Shown here: in pieces, positions 1 through 7,732 of the stretch | Numbering within the stretch: position 1 is the stretch's first letter | Layout of the letters: each line of letters begins with the position of its first letter | Source of the DNA: Desulfobulbaceae bacterium | GTDB taxonomy: Bacteria; Desulfobacterota; Desulfobulbia; Desulfobulbales; Desulfocapsaceae | Direction: 5' to 3' | NCBI GenBank assembly: GCA_024643445.1 | Contig: JAHEMX010000098.1 | Location: 1-9,640, forward strand | Length of the DNA stretch: 9,640 bases | The notes under the pieces: model-generated | The model's database searches: none | Told to the model about the DNA's origin: nothing | The model's input: only the letters and a program-made list of their open reading frames with translations | Program-made: the position numbers and the translations under genes

Positions 1-332
1 TGGCAGCTTTTACAGTTTTCGTGTGCAGCATCCTTGAAGGTTTCAAGCTTCTTCGGCATCCCGGACCCGGTGAAATGACAGGTTTCACATTTCTGGATCT
101 CCATTCCCTCCGTATAGGCGACCTGCTTGCCGTCCTTGCCCGTGTGGTGACATTCCGCACAGGGGAATGCTGCCTGATGGGCTTTGTGCGGGAAGACGGC
201 AGGTTTAGGCGTCTTCGCCTTGTCTTTCTCGGTCTGAAGAACCATCTCGGTTGGACCCGTGTTGGCAAAACTGGTGCCTAAGAGACAGAAAAAAGCGACG
301 ACGAAGGTGCATACCAGCATTTTTTTCATCAT
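1..332 (-). CDS. Periplasmic multiheme cytochrome c, c3/c7 class (partial, N-terminal part)
   Basis: This is an exported electron-transfer protein with covalently bound hemes. The first 110 residues and part of codon 111 are visible; the C-terminus lies beyond the left edge. Residues 1-23 form a signal peptide (MMKK, a hydrophobic stretch, then SFA before N24). Three CxxCH heme-binding motifs follow: CAECH at 58-62, CETCH at 82-86 and CKSC(H) at 107-111, the last completed across the edge. Extra histidines at 49, 52, 63 and 104 are positioned to act as distal axial ligands, which fits bis-His class III cytochromes. Three or four hemes are likely; the total cannot be settled from a truncated gene. 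I chose the first of two adjacent ATGs because AAGGAG lies 8 nt upstream. The gene lies 106 bp downstream of the cytochrome maturation pair, a sensible neighbour since its apoprotein needs that machinery. Such proteins usually shuttle electrons through the periplasm to metal or sulfur reduction; that role is inferred here. Confidence 0.9.
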   Translation of the reverse strand, partial: MMKKMLVCTFVVAFFCLLGTSFANTGPTEMVLQTEKDKAKTPKPAVFPHKAHQAAFPCAECHHTGKDGKQVAYTEGMEIQKCETCHFTGSGMPKKLETFKDAAHENCKSC

Positions 333-438
333 GATCTTCACTCCTTGGTTGAATTATTTTTTATCTTGTCGGTACGGGGCCGACCGGCCTAAAAAAATCA
401 ATACAATATCATCCAACACGCACGTATCGGGGAGAAAA

Positions 439-1284
439 TCAACCTGAACCATAGCTGTGCAACCCGGCAAGCAGGAAGTTCACGCCATAGTAGGTAAAGA
501 CGACTGAGAGAAATCCAAGAATCGACAGCCAGGCAATAGTCTCATTCTTTATCCCTCTGGTGTACCTGCTATGGAGGGCAAAGGCATAGACAAACCAGGT
601 GATCAGGGACCATGTTTCTTTAGGGTCCCAGCTCCAGTAGGTTCCCCATGCCGAATTTGCCCAGACGGCACCGGTAATGATGCCGGCGCTGAGCCAGATA
701 AAGCCGAATATAAGACTTTTATAAATGATGTCGTCGAGAATCTTGAGATCGGGCAGGACTTCGCTGGTACTGCCTGTTTTATCTCGTCCGCCGAATCGCT
801 TCTTGGCCAGATACATGATTCCAAGGGCGGCGGCGATGGCAAAGGCGGCATAGCCGACAAAACAGGTGATGACATGCGCCAGAAGCCAGTTTGACTGCAG
901 AGCCGGAACCAGGGGCGTGATACCTTTGTCTATCGGGGCAAACGAGGCATAGGCCGTTGCCAGGAAGGCCAGCGGAACGGCAAAGGCGCCAATGGTCCGG
1001 GTCTTGAACTTCCATTCGATTACGAGATAGAAAATAATGATGGTCCAGGAAAAAAACAGGACTGACTCGTACATGTTGGTCAGGGGGGCATGGCCTATCC
1101 CCATGCGGTATGATTCAATCCATCTCAATGCCAGTCCTGCGGTCTGGATCAGCAGCGCGATCACCGTAAAGGCGGTTGCCGCAACACCTAATTTCCCGGC
1201 CTTGAATAGGAGTACGCCGATGTAGAGAAAGGAGGCGAAGAGATAGGTGAAGGTAGTGATGCCAAGAAGCTGCGAACTATCCAT
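439..1284 (-). CDS. ccsB: System II cytochrome c biogenesis protein CcsB (CcsA/ResC family)
   Basis: This 281-residue polytopic membrane protein is one half of the system II cytochrome c synthase. It moves heme to the outer face of the inner membrane and presents it for attachment to CxxCH motifs. About eight hydrophobic segments are visible. The tryptophan-rich heme-binding 'WWD' segment is at residues 213-230 (WGTYWSWDPKETWSLITW). Histidines at 137, 238 and 276 match, in order and spacing, the first periplasmic, the transmembrane and the second periplasmic conserved histidines of the family. The C-terminal VNFLLAGLHSYG is also typical. Length is normal for a split CcsA-type protein rather than a CcsBA fusion. 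The start is supported by AAGGGAG seven bases before the ATG. The gene follows resB after 82 bp in the same direction, so the two probably form an operon. Naming varies: ccsB, ccsA and resC are all used for this family. Confidence 0.95.
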   Translation of the reverse strand: MDSSQLLGITTFTYLFASFLYIGVLLFKAGKLGVAATAFTVIALLIQTAGLALRWIESYRMGIGHAPLTNMYESVLFFSWTIIIFYLVIEWKFKTRTIGAFAVPLAFLATAYASFAPIDKGITPLVPALQSNWLLAHVITCFVGYAAFAIAAALGIMYLAKKRFGGRDKTGSTSEVLPDLKILDDIIYKSLIFGFIWLSAGIITGAVWANSAWGTYWSWDPKETWSLITWFVYAFALHSRYTRGIKNETIAWLSILGFLSVVFTYYGVNFLLAGLHSYGSG

Positions 1285-1366
1285 GCTGAAGCTCCCTTAG
1301 GAAGTCAGGTTCCATATCTGTAATCTCATTAATCAGGGTTTTTACCGTTCAGGCTGCCGGGCAGGG

Positions 1367-2680
1367 TTATTGATCGCGCAATTGTTCGGTCAACTCAACA
1401 AAACTGGATTCAAAACCGGGCCGGTTCTTGTTTGCAGAACCGGCGAAGAGAATCTGTGCCCCCTCTTCAGTCTCTGTTATCAGCAGCCAGATCCTTCTAT
1501 GGGACATGAAAAAGGCAACATAGAGTCCGAACATCATGAGCCCGCACCCAAGGTACACCCACCATACACCGGGATCTTTCGCCACCTGAAGCCCGGTCGC
1601 GTACATTTGTTTGGCTGAGATCAGGTATTCCCCGGCCTCGCGCTTGACTGTTGTCTGTGCACCATCATCAGCCCAGACAGTGGTTGGGGAACCTTTGTCG
1701 TCGGTGAACCAGATTTTTGAACTGACAAGAGACTGATCGCGCATCTTGGCATTGATAACGCCAAAACGCAATCCCTCCTCGGGCCAGTTAACCTGCTTCT
1801 GGAAGGGGACAGTGAAGAATTTCTCAGCGCCATTGCGCGGATTTTTCACGGTTATGACGAAATCCTGGTACGGTTCGTAGCTTGACTGGTAGAAGGTGAT
1901 TCCCTTGTAGGTAAGCGGGTCATTGACCTCAATGGTTTTAGTGAGGATTTCCTGACCATTCTCTATAACCGTCAGGCTCGAGGTATAGTCTTTGGGCATC
2001 CCGTTGGCATAGAAGTCGATGGAAAATGAGTTGCATCGAACAGCGAACCCAAGATCCAAAAGCCCGCCGCCGTAAAGACCGATTTTATCTGTCACCTGTT
2101 TCTCGGGCAACATGACAAAGCCCTTAAAGCCGCCGATCGCACCGATGACTGCGCCGAGAAAAATAACGAGAATCGAGGCGTGTACGAAATAGACACCGGT
2201 CCTGGTCCAGGCGCCTTTCTGGCCGAACAGCAGGATTCCTTCCTCGGTTGTTTTTCTCTTCGCCTTCCAGCCCTTCCCGGAAAGCCGCTCCTCCAGCCGG
2301 GAAGATACCTGCGTCGCGGAACTTTTCACTTCCCAGCTCAGCCGATTCGACATTTTGCCGAGGCGTTCTTCCCCAAAGGACAAGCCGTCCGCCTGTATCT
2401 GTTTCCAGACGCCGGGGAAACGATCAATACTGCAGATCACCAAGTTGATACAAAGCAGGTAAATCAGCCCAAGAAACCACCATGAGCCATACATGTCGGA
2501 GATATCGAGAATTGCGATTAATTGTGAAATTTCAGGACCATACTTCCCTGCATACCATTCAATCGCCTCATTTTGCGGAACAACCGTTCCGATGATGGAG
2601 GTTCCCGCTATCAGAACAAGCGTGACAAGGGCCAGCTTGACAGAGGCAAACAAGCGCCAGACAGAATTGTTTTTATACAT
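1367..2680 (-). CDS. resB: System II cytochrome c biogenesis protein ResB (Ccs1)
   Basis: This is the partner of CcsB in the membrane cytochrome c synthase; it helps transport heme and keeps apocytochrome cysteines positioned for ligation. With the start used here it has 437 residues. There are transmembrane segments near 15-34 (ending GTSIIGTVVPQNE, a strong family signature), 67-85, 162-183 and 372-391, with a large periplasmic domain between the last two. His167 in the third segment (VYFVHAS) matches the conserved transmembrane heme-ligand histidine; a second histidine is at 394, just after the last segment. An in-frame TTG at 2719 would add 13 residues (450 aa), but it has no ribosome binding site and the extra residues are unlike the family. 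The ATG at 2680 has AAGG 9 nt upstream and begins directly before the conserved N-terminus, so I prefer it. The gene is first in a likely resB-ccsB operon. No convincing promoter was found upstream; the best is a weak TTGCTG-N17-TAGTAC at 2724-2752. Confidence 0.94.
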   Translation of the reverse strand: MYKNNSVWRLFASVKLALVTLVLIAGTSIIGTVVPQNEAIEWYAGKYGPEISQLIAILDISDMYGSWWFLGLIYLLCINLVICSIDRFPGVWKQIQADGLSFGEERLGKMSNRLSWEVKSSATQVSSRLEERLSGKGWKAKRKTTEEGILLFGQKGAWTRTGVYFVHASILVIFLGAVIGAIGGFKGFVMLPEKQVTDKIGLYGGGLLDLGFAVRCNSFSIDFYANGMPKDYTSSLTVIENGQEILTKTIEVNDPLTYKGITFYQSSYEPYQDFVITVKNPRNGAEKFFTVPFQKQVNWPEEGLRFGVINAKMRDQSLVSSKIWFTDDKGSPTTVWADDGAQTTVKREAGEYLISAKQMYATGLQVAKDPGVWWVYLGCGLMMFGLYVAFFMSHRRIWLLITETEEGAQILFAGSANKNRPGFESSFVELTEQLRDQ

Positions 2681-2883
2681 TGACCAGGACCTTATAGTAG
2701 CGTTGGAAAATAACCACAAGGTGGTACTAACATGTGTTTAGTAAGTCAGCAAGAGAAATTTATTGTCGATGGAGAGGGAATTGATCTCTTCCAATGTAAT
2801 CAGGGAGTGCACCGTTGAGGAGGTAACCGGTGGCGGAACCCTTCTCTCACCTTGAAACCACACCTTCTGTTGATGGTGTTTTG

Positions 2884-2913
2884 GTAACGGCCAGTAACGG
2901 ACATTAGTGGACA
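2884..2913. repeat. Three tandem 10-bp repeats beside tRNA-Phe
   Basis: Three adjacent 10-bp units read gtaacggcca, gtaacggaca and ttagtggaca on the plus strand; on the minus strand they read TGTCCACTAA, TGTCCGTTAC, TGGCCGTTAC. Units 1 and 2 differ at one base; unit 3 keeps the ggaca end. Close by, gttagccc occurs twice (2931-2938 and 2942-2949) with an 11-bp period. The periods match one helical turn, so protein binding on one DNA face is possible. The repeats lie about 100 bp past the 3' end of a tRNA gene, a usual place for integrase arm-type sites, but no integrase or copy of the tRNA end is visible. The rest of the gene-free stretch 2681-2953 holds only a 24-codon GTG frame (2738-2812, minus) without a ribosome binding site. 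Confidence 0.6.
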
Positions 2914-2953
2914 AAAAGTGACCCTTGACAGTTAGCCCTGCGTTAGCCCAAAC

Positions 2954-2988
2954 AAAAAAGCGGTTAAGCCTTAAAAGACTAACCGCTT
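2954..2988 (-). terminator. Rho-independent terminator of tRNA-Phe
   Basis: On the minus strand AAGCGGTTA pairs with TAACCGCTT (9 bp, perfect). The stem can extend inward by GTC/GGC pairs around a single bulged T, leaving a loop of about six bases. The 3' arm ends in TT and runs into four more Ts, giving six consecutive Ts (2959-2954), as expected for a factor-independent terminator. The hairpin begins 18 bp after the CCA end of tRNA-Phe and would end that transcript. A short T run on the plus-strand side (2991-2995) makes weak bidirectional action conceivable, but no plus-strand gene is near. Confidence 0.88.
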
Positions 2989-3006
2989 GATTTTTCATCT
3001 CAAAAA

Positions 3007-3082
<76 letters not shown>

Positions 3083-3099
3083 ACCGGATTGAGGTGCTT

Positions 3100-3128
3100 T
3101 ATTTACAAAACATCCCCCTGAGTGTCAA
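3100..3128 (-). promoter_or_regulatory. Sigma-70 type promoter for tRNA-Phe
   Basis: On the minus strand a perfect TTGACA (3123-3128) is separated by exactly 17 bp from a weaker -10 element TAAATA (3100-3105). The mature tRNA would start 17 nt after the -10 box, which leaves a short 5' leader for RNase P removal. The promoter lies in the 75-bp gap after the zinc-ribbon gene, so the tRNA need not depend on read-through. The leader contains GCACC, seven bases and GGTGC, the last overlapping the tRNA 5' end. This is sequence-based inference; no start site has been mapped. Confidence 0.72.
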
Positions 3129-3157
3129 TAGTTTTCCGCCGAAGATCAATGCAATTT

Positions 3158-3973
3158 TTATCTTTCGTCGTGAATCGACAGGCCACCGAGGTCGAGATCG
3201 AGATCGAGGTCATCATCCATGCCGGCTTTCCCCCGCGCCGGCGCTTTTTTGGGTGCGGCAGCCTCATCATCGTGGACGGAAATGCCTACATCTTCCGGTT
3301 CATCGTCGTCGAAAGAGAAATTCATGTCCAGACTGCCAAAATCCAGTTCCTCCTCCGGCTCCCCGGCAACCTGTCCGCCCTGGCCAGCCGGTGCAGTCGA
3401 CGTTTCCGGGAGTTCGTCATCAAACGACAGCATCTCATCATCCCCGCTGCTGCCTGGCGGTGACAGGTCGGAGATATCACTTAATTCTTCCGGAATTTCC
3501 AGACCCGCACCCCCGGCAGAATCCGCGTGATCACCATCGTCAAAGCTAAAAGTATCCTCTTCAGAACCATCCTCAAACATACCCAGATCAAGAGTGGCCT
3601 CGCTGTCGGCTATAGGCTCCGGCTCCTCTGCTGTCTCGGCTGCTCCAAATTCCTGAGCTATTGCAGCATCAGCCTCTGCCGAATCATCCTTACCGTATCC
3701 TTCCATGGAGAAATTAATTTCCCCTTCTTCTCCGTCCTCTACGAGAATTTCCAGGTCAGGATCGGCAAACTCCTGGACACTATCAATGTCCTCAACACCA
3801 TCTGCCGCCGAATCATCGTCCTCGTCCTGCGCGGAAAATTTTAAATACACCGGTGTTGCAACGTTGAAGGTTGTTCCCTGGAATGCTGCTGAAACTTCGG
3901 AAATATCCTTCTTGCATTTCAGGCAGGTTTCTACATTATCAAATGAAATAAAGCCACATTTCGGACAACGCAT
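3158..3973 (-). CDS. Acidic zinc-ribbon protein of unknown function
   Basis: The function is unknown. The 271-residue protein starts with a compact four-cysteine ribbon, C3-P-K-C6 and C17-L-K-C20, suited to binding one zinc. The rest is low in complexity and very acidic: by my count 79 of 271 residues are Asp or Glu, nearly all after residue 48. A short motif recurs: INFSMEG (86-92), TFSFDDG (141-147), MLSFDDE (181-187), MNFSFDDD (217-224). A second recurs too: LDLGMFED (128-135), LDFGSLDM (210-217), LDLDLGGL (258-265). ISVHDDE (231) and LSIHDER (the C-terminus) also echo each other. No signal peptide or membrane segment is seen, so it is probably cytoplasmic and largely disordered, with repeated docking motifs; that is inference. 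The start has GAGG nine bases upstream of the ATG, and the ribbon begins at residue 3. Ribbon-plus-acidic-tail proteins occur in deltaproteobacteria, where I know no settled role. Codon use matches the neighbours. Confidence 0.88.
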   Translation of the reverse strand: MRCPKCGFISFDNVETCLKCKKDISEVSAAFQGTTFNVATPVYLKFSAQDEDDDSAADGVEDIDSVQEFADPDLEILVEDGEEGEINFSMEGYGKDDSAEADAAIAQEFGAAETAEEPEPIADSEATLDLGMFEDGSEEDTFSFDDGDHADSAGGAGLEIPEELSDISDLSPPGSSGDDEMLSFDDELPETSTAPAGQGGQVAGEPEEELDFGSLDMNFSFDDDEPEDVGISVHDDEAAAPKKAPARGKAGMDDDLDLDLDLGGLSIHDER

Positions 3974-4053
3974 CAGCTTATTCCTCTCTTGTTATCAAAA
4001 AGCGATAAGGTCTATCGTTCTGCCAGACAGACCACTCATACCGATATGGTCCT

Positions 4054-4083
4054 AGTATCACATATTTATTTGAGAAAAATCAA
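4054..4083 (-). promoter_or_regulatory. Likely promoter of the zinc-ribbon gene
   Basis: In the 133-bp gap after nadC the minus strand shows TTGATT (4078-4083), an 18-bp spacer and GATACT (4054-4059). The last is preceded by TGT, giving an extended -10 of the form TGn. Each hexamer matches the sigma-70 consensus at four of six positions. Transcription would begin near 4047 and leave a leader of roughly 75 nt before the ATG at 3973. No clear terminator separates nadC from it; only a weak AT-rich hairpin (AAGAA/TTCTT, 4082-4096) overlaps it. The zinc-ribbon gene could therefore have both its own promoter and read-through from nadC. Confidence 0.45.
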
Positions 4084-4106
4084 GAATTAACTTCTTTCTG
4101 CCGGTT

Positions 4107-4952
4107 TTATCCGTCGGACTGCAGCCAATCCATACCAATGTCGCAGGCAGGCGCGGAATGGGTGAGTGCCCCCGAAGAAATGATATCAACTCCTGTTCCG
4201 GCGATTTCCCTGACACGATCAAGCGTTACATTTCCGGACGCTTCCACCAGCGCCCTGCCGTTAATCAGCGCGACTGCCTCCGTCATGGCAGCGAGCGACA
4301 TGTTATCGAGCATGATGATATCCACGCCGCACAAAAGGCATTCCTCAACCTGGCTCAGGAGATCTGTTTCCACCTCTATCCGGATGGTATGGGGAATCTT
4401 TTTCCTTACCAGCTCCACGGCTTTTGCAATAGAACCGCAGGCGGCAATATGATTGTCCTTGATCAATATGCCGTCAGCGAGATTGAAGCGGTGATTGCTT
4501 CCGCCGCCGGCAAGCACCGCATACTTTTCGAGTATGCGAAGACCCGGCGTGGTTTTCCTCGTATCGCATATCCGTACCGGATAGCCGCGCACCTTCTCAA
4601 CAAACCGGGCCGTCATCGTGGCTATCCCGGACATGCGCTGCAGCAGGTTCAACGCCACCCGTTCCGCCTTGAGCAGATCAATAACCGGGCCGGATACGCT
4701 GAGCAGAACTTCTCCACCGCTCACCCTTGTACCATCTTCAACGGCGGACCCGGCGTCAATTGCAGGATTCTGTAGCTTGAACACCCGGGCGGCAACAGAC
4801 GCCGCTCCGGCAACAAGAAACGACTCACGGGCCACGAGGCGGGCGCTCCCCTCATCCTCGGGCGAGAAAATCGATTCACTGGTAAGATCCCCCCTGCCGA
4901 TATCTTCTCTGAGAAAAGATTTCAGCAGGGAATCGAGCAGATTGTTGTCCAT
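4107..4952 (-). CDS. nadC: Nicotinate-nucleotide diphosphorylase (quinolinate phosphoribosyltransferase)
   Basis: This cytoplasmic enzyme makes nicotinate mononucleotide from quinolinate and PRPP with loss of CO2, the step where de novo NAD synthesis joins the shared pathway. The 281-residue length is normal. Family signatures in order: EDIGRGDLT (16-24), RMSGIAT (106-112), DTRKTTPGLR (130-139), GGGSNHR (149-155), IKDNH (164-168), EVET (193-196), LDN (215-217), EASGNV (237-242) and SSGALTHS (259-266). These include the basic residues that hold quinolinate and the phosphates. The ATG used gives the expected N-terminus close to EDIGRGD, although no good Shine-Dalgarno sequence precedes it. It begins 37 bp after valS in the same direction, so cotranscription with valS is likely and translational support from upstream ribosomes is possible. 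nadA and nadB are not in the window. Confidence 0.97.
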   Translation of the reverse strand: MDNNLLDSLLKSFLREDIGRGDLTSESIFSPEDEGSARLVARESFLVAGAASVAARVFKLQNPAIDAGSAVEDGTRVSGGEVLLSVSGPVIDLLKAERVALNLLQRMSGIATMTARFVEKVRGYPVRICDTRKTTPGLRILEKYAVLAGGGSNHRFNLADGILIKDNHIAACGSIAKAVELVRKKIPHTIRIEVETDLLSQVEECLLCGVDIIMLDNMSLAAMTEAVALINGRALVEASGNVTLDRVREIAGTGVDIISSGALTHSAPACDIGMDWLQSDG

Positions 4953-4989
4953 GATAGTACCAGCAGCGATAACACGGATAGCCCGGTTA

Positions 4990-7656
4990 TCAGGAAATTG
5001 TTTCCAGCCTCAGCTCCGCCTCGGAAATCCTGGCCAGACGTGCCTCAAGCTCATCTTTCTTCTCTTTTTCCTTGGCCACGACCGCATCCGGCGCCTTCGC
5101 CAGAAATGTCCGGTTGCCGAGCTTTCCGAGCACCTGGTTCAGGCTCGCCTCCACCTTGTTTCTCTCACGTGAGAGCTTTTCACGTTCATTCGCGACATCG
5201 ACCAGTCCCTTGAGCGGGACGTAGATCTCAATATCATTGAAGATATAGGTTGCGGCATCACTTGGCTTTTCGTCTGTCGGGGCGACATGCAAACCACTCA
5301 GGCGGGTCATGTCAGCGATGGCCGGAGTAAAGGCAGCAATGAGGTTCTTCGCTTTTTCATCGACATTGGTGACAAAGGCTTCAATGCGCCGGGAAGGATG
5401 AACATCGGACTCGGAGCGGATATTACGGATGCCGGTGATGATCCCCATCAGCAGTGCGATATCACTTTCGACCGGCTCATTGATCCACTCTTCCCTTCGT
5501 TCCGGGTAGGGTTCAAGCATCAGTACCGACCGTTTGCCCGGCAGCACGCTCCAGATCTCCTCGGTAACAAACGGGGTGATCGGGTGAATCAGCTTGAGTA
5601 TCGTCTCAAGCACCACCAGCAGTACCCCCCGTGCCTGGTTTTTCAGAACCTCATCGGTGCTGAACAGATCCGGCTTGATCCACTCGAGGTACCAGTCACA
5701 GAACTCGTGCCAGATAAACTGGTAGTTTGCCGAGGCCACCTCGTTGAAATGGTATTCATCAAGGCCGGCACGGACTTCATGTATGGTGCGGGCCGTGCGG
5801 CTTAATATCCACTGATGTATCAGCGGCAGTTCCTTTGGCCTGGCGACGACCTCTTTAATGCTTTCATCACAGTCGCTGACATGCATCTGCGCGAACCGCG
5901 CTGCGTTCCATATCTTGTTGATAAAGAAACGGTAGCCTTCGATCCGTTCCTCATCCAGCCTGATTTCGCGGCCCTGGGCAGCGAAGGCGGTAAGGGTGAA
6001 GCGCACGGCATCGGTCCCGAAAGCGGACATCACTTCCAGCGGATCGATGACATTACCGGTCGACTTGGACATTTTCTTGCCATGTTTGTCCCTGACAAGG
6101 GCATGCAGATAGACATCCTTGAACGGCACCTCGTCCATGAAATGAATGCCCATCATCATCATACGGGCTACCCAGAAAAACAGGATATCAAAACTGGTGA
6201 CGAGAATGGCCGTCGGGTAAAACGTTGCCAGCTCGGGTGTTTTCTCCGGCCAGCCCATGGTGGAAAAAGGCCACAGAGCCGAGGAAAACCAGGTGTCGAG
6301 CACATCGGTCTCCTGGACAAGCTCGGTCGACCCGCAGGAGGGACAGCTCGCCGGATCGGTTGTCTCGACAATCATCTCCCGGCAGGCTGAACAGCTCCAG
6401 GCGGGGATACGGTGTCCCCACCAGATCTGGCGCGAGATGCACCAGTCCCTGATATTGTCCATCCAGCTGTAGAAGGTGTTGTACCAGGTCTTTGGATAGA
6501 TAGTGATACGTCCCTCACGAACGGCCGCAACCGAGCTGTCGGCCAGCGGCTTGACCGAGACAAACCACTGCAGGGAAGTGGTCGGCTCCACCACCGTCTG
6601 GCAGCGATAGCATTGACCAACGGCGTGGTGGTAATCTTCAACCTTTACCAGAAATCCAAGCCGGTCGAGATCTTCGACAATCTTTTTCCGGCACTCGTAG
6701 CGATCGAGCCCGGCATACGTTCCGGCCTTCTCGTTCATCACACCGTGATCGTCCATGACCTTGCACATCGCAAGACCATGCCGCCGGCCGATCTCGTAAT
6801 CGTCACGATCATGGGACGGCGTAACCTTCAAGGCACCGGTACCGAATTCCCGCTGCACATGCGGGTCAAAGACCACCGGGATGGTCCGGCCGGTCAGCGG
6901 CAGTTCGATACCGACCCCCGCCAGATGGCGGTAGCGTTCGTCGTCGGGATGCACGGCAACGCCGGTATCGCCAAGCATGGTTTCCGGACGGGTCGTGGCG
7001 ACGACAACATGACCTGAACCATCAGCGTATGGATAGCGCAGGTGATAGAGTTTTCCGGCACAGTCCTCGTGATCGACTTCATCGTCGGCCAGGGCCGTCA
7101 GGCAGCGGGGGCACCAGTTGACGATATAGTCCCCCTTGTATATCAGCCCCTCCTTGTAAAGCCGCACAAAAACTTCACGGACGGCCCGGGACAATCCCTC
7201 GTCCATGGTGAACCGCTCCCGGCTCCAGTCACATGAGCAGCCAAGCCGCTTGAGCTGATTGATAATGGTCCCGCCCTTCTCGCGGCGCCAGTCCCAGACC
7301 CGCTCGATGAAGGCCTCGCGCCCCAGGTCATGCCGGCTCTTGCCCTCAGTCGCGAGCTGCCGCTCGACCACATTCTGGGTTGCGATGCCGGCATGATCGG
7401 TACCCGGCACCCAGAGGGTATTATCACCGCACATGCGGTGATAGCGGGTAAGAACGTCCTGCATGGTATTGTTCAGGGCGTGCCCGACATGCAGGACTCC
7501 GGTTACGTTCGGTGGCGGTATGACAATGGAAAAAGACGGTTTGCCTTCCTCCATCCCGGCAGCAAAGCAGTGCTGCTTCTCCCAGACAGCAAGCCATTTT
7601 TCCTCTACATCGGCAAAATCATAGCTTTTGCTCAGCTCGTTGTTGTTCTCACTCAT
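4990..7656 (-). CDS. valS: Valyl-tRNA synthetase
   Basis: This class I aminoacyl-tRNA synthetase charges tRNA-Val with valine and edits mischarged threonine. The 888-residue length is typical of the bacterial enzyme. The N-terminal nucleotide-binding part carries PPPNVTGVLHVGH (47-59), whose HVGH is the HIGH signature, and the second half KMSKS at 528-532. The CP1 editing domain lies between, with TTRPET at 221-226. Cysteine pairs at 182/185 with 349/352, and at 422/425 with 438/441, look like zinc knuckles of the kind seen in Thermus-type ValRS. The anticodon-binding domain covers roughly 620-770, and the C-terminal 815-888 is a charged heptad-rich coiled coil that contacts the tRNA elbow. 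The start ATG gives the usual short leader before YDFADVEEKW, but the ribosome binding site is weak. It precedes nadC by 37 bp and follows dgt after 130 bp. The acceptor tRNA-Val is not in the window. Confidence 0.99.
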   Translation of the reverse strand: MSENNNELSKSYDFADVEEKWLAVWEKQHCFAAGMEEGKPSFSIVIPPPNVTGVLHVGHALNNTMQDVLTRYHRMCGDNTLWVPGTDHAGIATQNVVERQLATEGKSRHDLGREAFIERVWDWRREKGGTIINQLKRLGCSCDWSRERFTMDEGLSRAVREVFVRLYKEGLIYKGDYIVNWCPRCLTALADDEVDHEDCAGKLYHLRYPYADGSGHVVVATTRPETMLGDTGVAVHPDDERYRHLAGVGIELPLTGRTIPVVFDPHVQREFGTGALKVTPSHDRDDYEIGRRHGLAMCKVMDDHGVMNEKAGTYAGLDRYECRKKIVEDLDRLGFLVKVEDYHHAVGQCYRCQTVVEPTTSLQWFVSVKPLADSSVAAVREGRITIYPKTWYNTFYSWMDNIRDWCISRQIWWGHRIPAWSCSACREMIVETTDPASCPSCGSTELVQETDVLDTWFSSALWPFSTMGWPEKTPELATFYPTAILVTSFDILFFWVARMMMMGIHFMDEVPFKDVYLHALVRDKHGKKMSKSTGNVIDPLEVMSAFGTDAVRFTLTAFAAQGREIRLDEERIEGYRFFINKIWNAARFAQMHVSDCDESIKEVVARPKELPLIHQWILSRTARTIHEVRAGLDEYHFNEVASANYQFIWHEFCDWYLEWIKPDLFSTDEVLKNQARGVLLVVLETILKLIHPITPFVTEEIWSVLPGKRSVLMLEPYPERREEWINEPVESDIALLMGIITGIRNIRSESDVHPSRRIEAFVTNVDEKAKNLIAAFTPAIADMTRLSGLHVAPTDEKPSDAATYIFNDIEIYVPLKGLVDVANEREKLSRERNKVEASLNQVLGKLGNRTFLAKAPDAVVAKEKEKKDELEARLARISEAELRLETIS

Positions 7657-7703
7657 GGTAAATCGATTGTCTATCCCGTATTTGGTTCAGTTGGCTGATT
7701 GCA

Positions 7704-7732
7704 ATTATCCCATTTTGTATCCGGTCTATCGG
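7704..7732 (-). promoter_or_regulatory. Possible promoter of valS-nadC
   Basis: In the 130-bp gap between dgt and valS the minus strand carries GATAAT (7704-7709), five of six matches to the -10 consensus. It lies 17 bp after a poor -35 candidate, CCGATA (7727-7732). The heptamer GATAGAC occurs on the minus strand at both 7725-7731 and 7671-7677, flanking the -10 element, and could be an operator half-site or chance. No dgt terminator was found, so read-through from dgt may also supply valS. The gap is too short for a T-box leader. Confidence 0.35.

Noticed and set aside
366..397. GC-rich inverted repeats (GTCGG/CCGAC and GGCC/GGCC) between ccsB and the cytochrome gene, considered as a terminator
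   Set aside because: On the minus strand the T tract comes before the hairpin, and on the plus strand the hairpin is followed by As, so neither strand has terminator geometry.
2738..2998. Minus-strand 86-codon open frame starting in the tRNA terminator
   Set aside because: Its first codons are the terminator hairpin itself and it has no ribosome binding site. It also crosses the tandem repeats and resembles no family I know. The last 24 codons alone (from GTG 2812) look slightly coding-like but remain unsupported.
4009..4033. GGTCT/AGACC inverted repeat upstream of the zinc-ribbon gene
   Set aside because: The arms are only 5 bp around 15 bases with no T run, so it is within what chance would produce.
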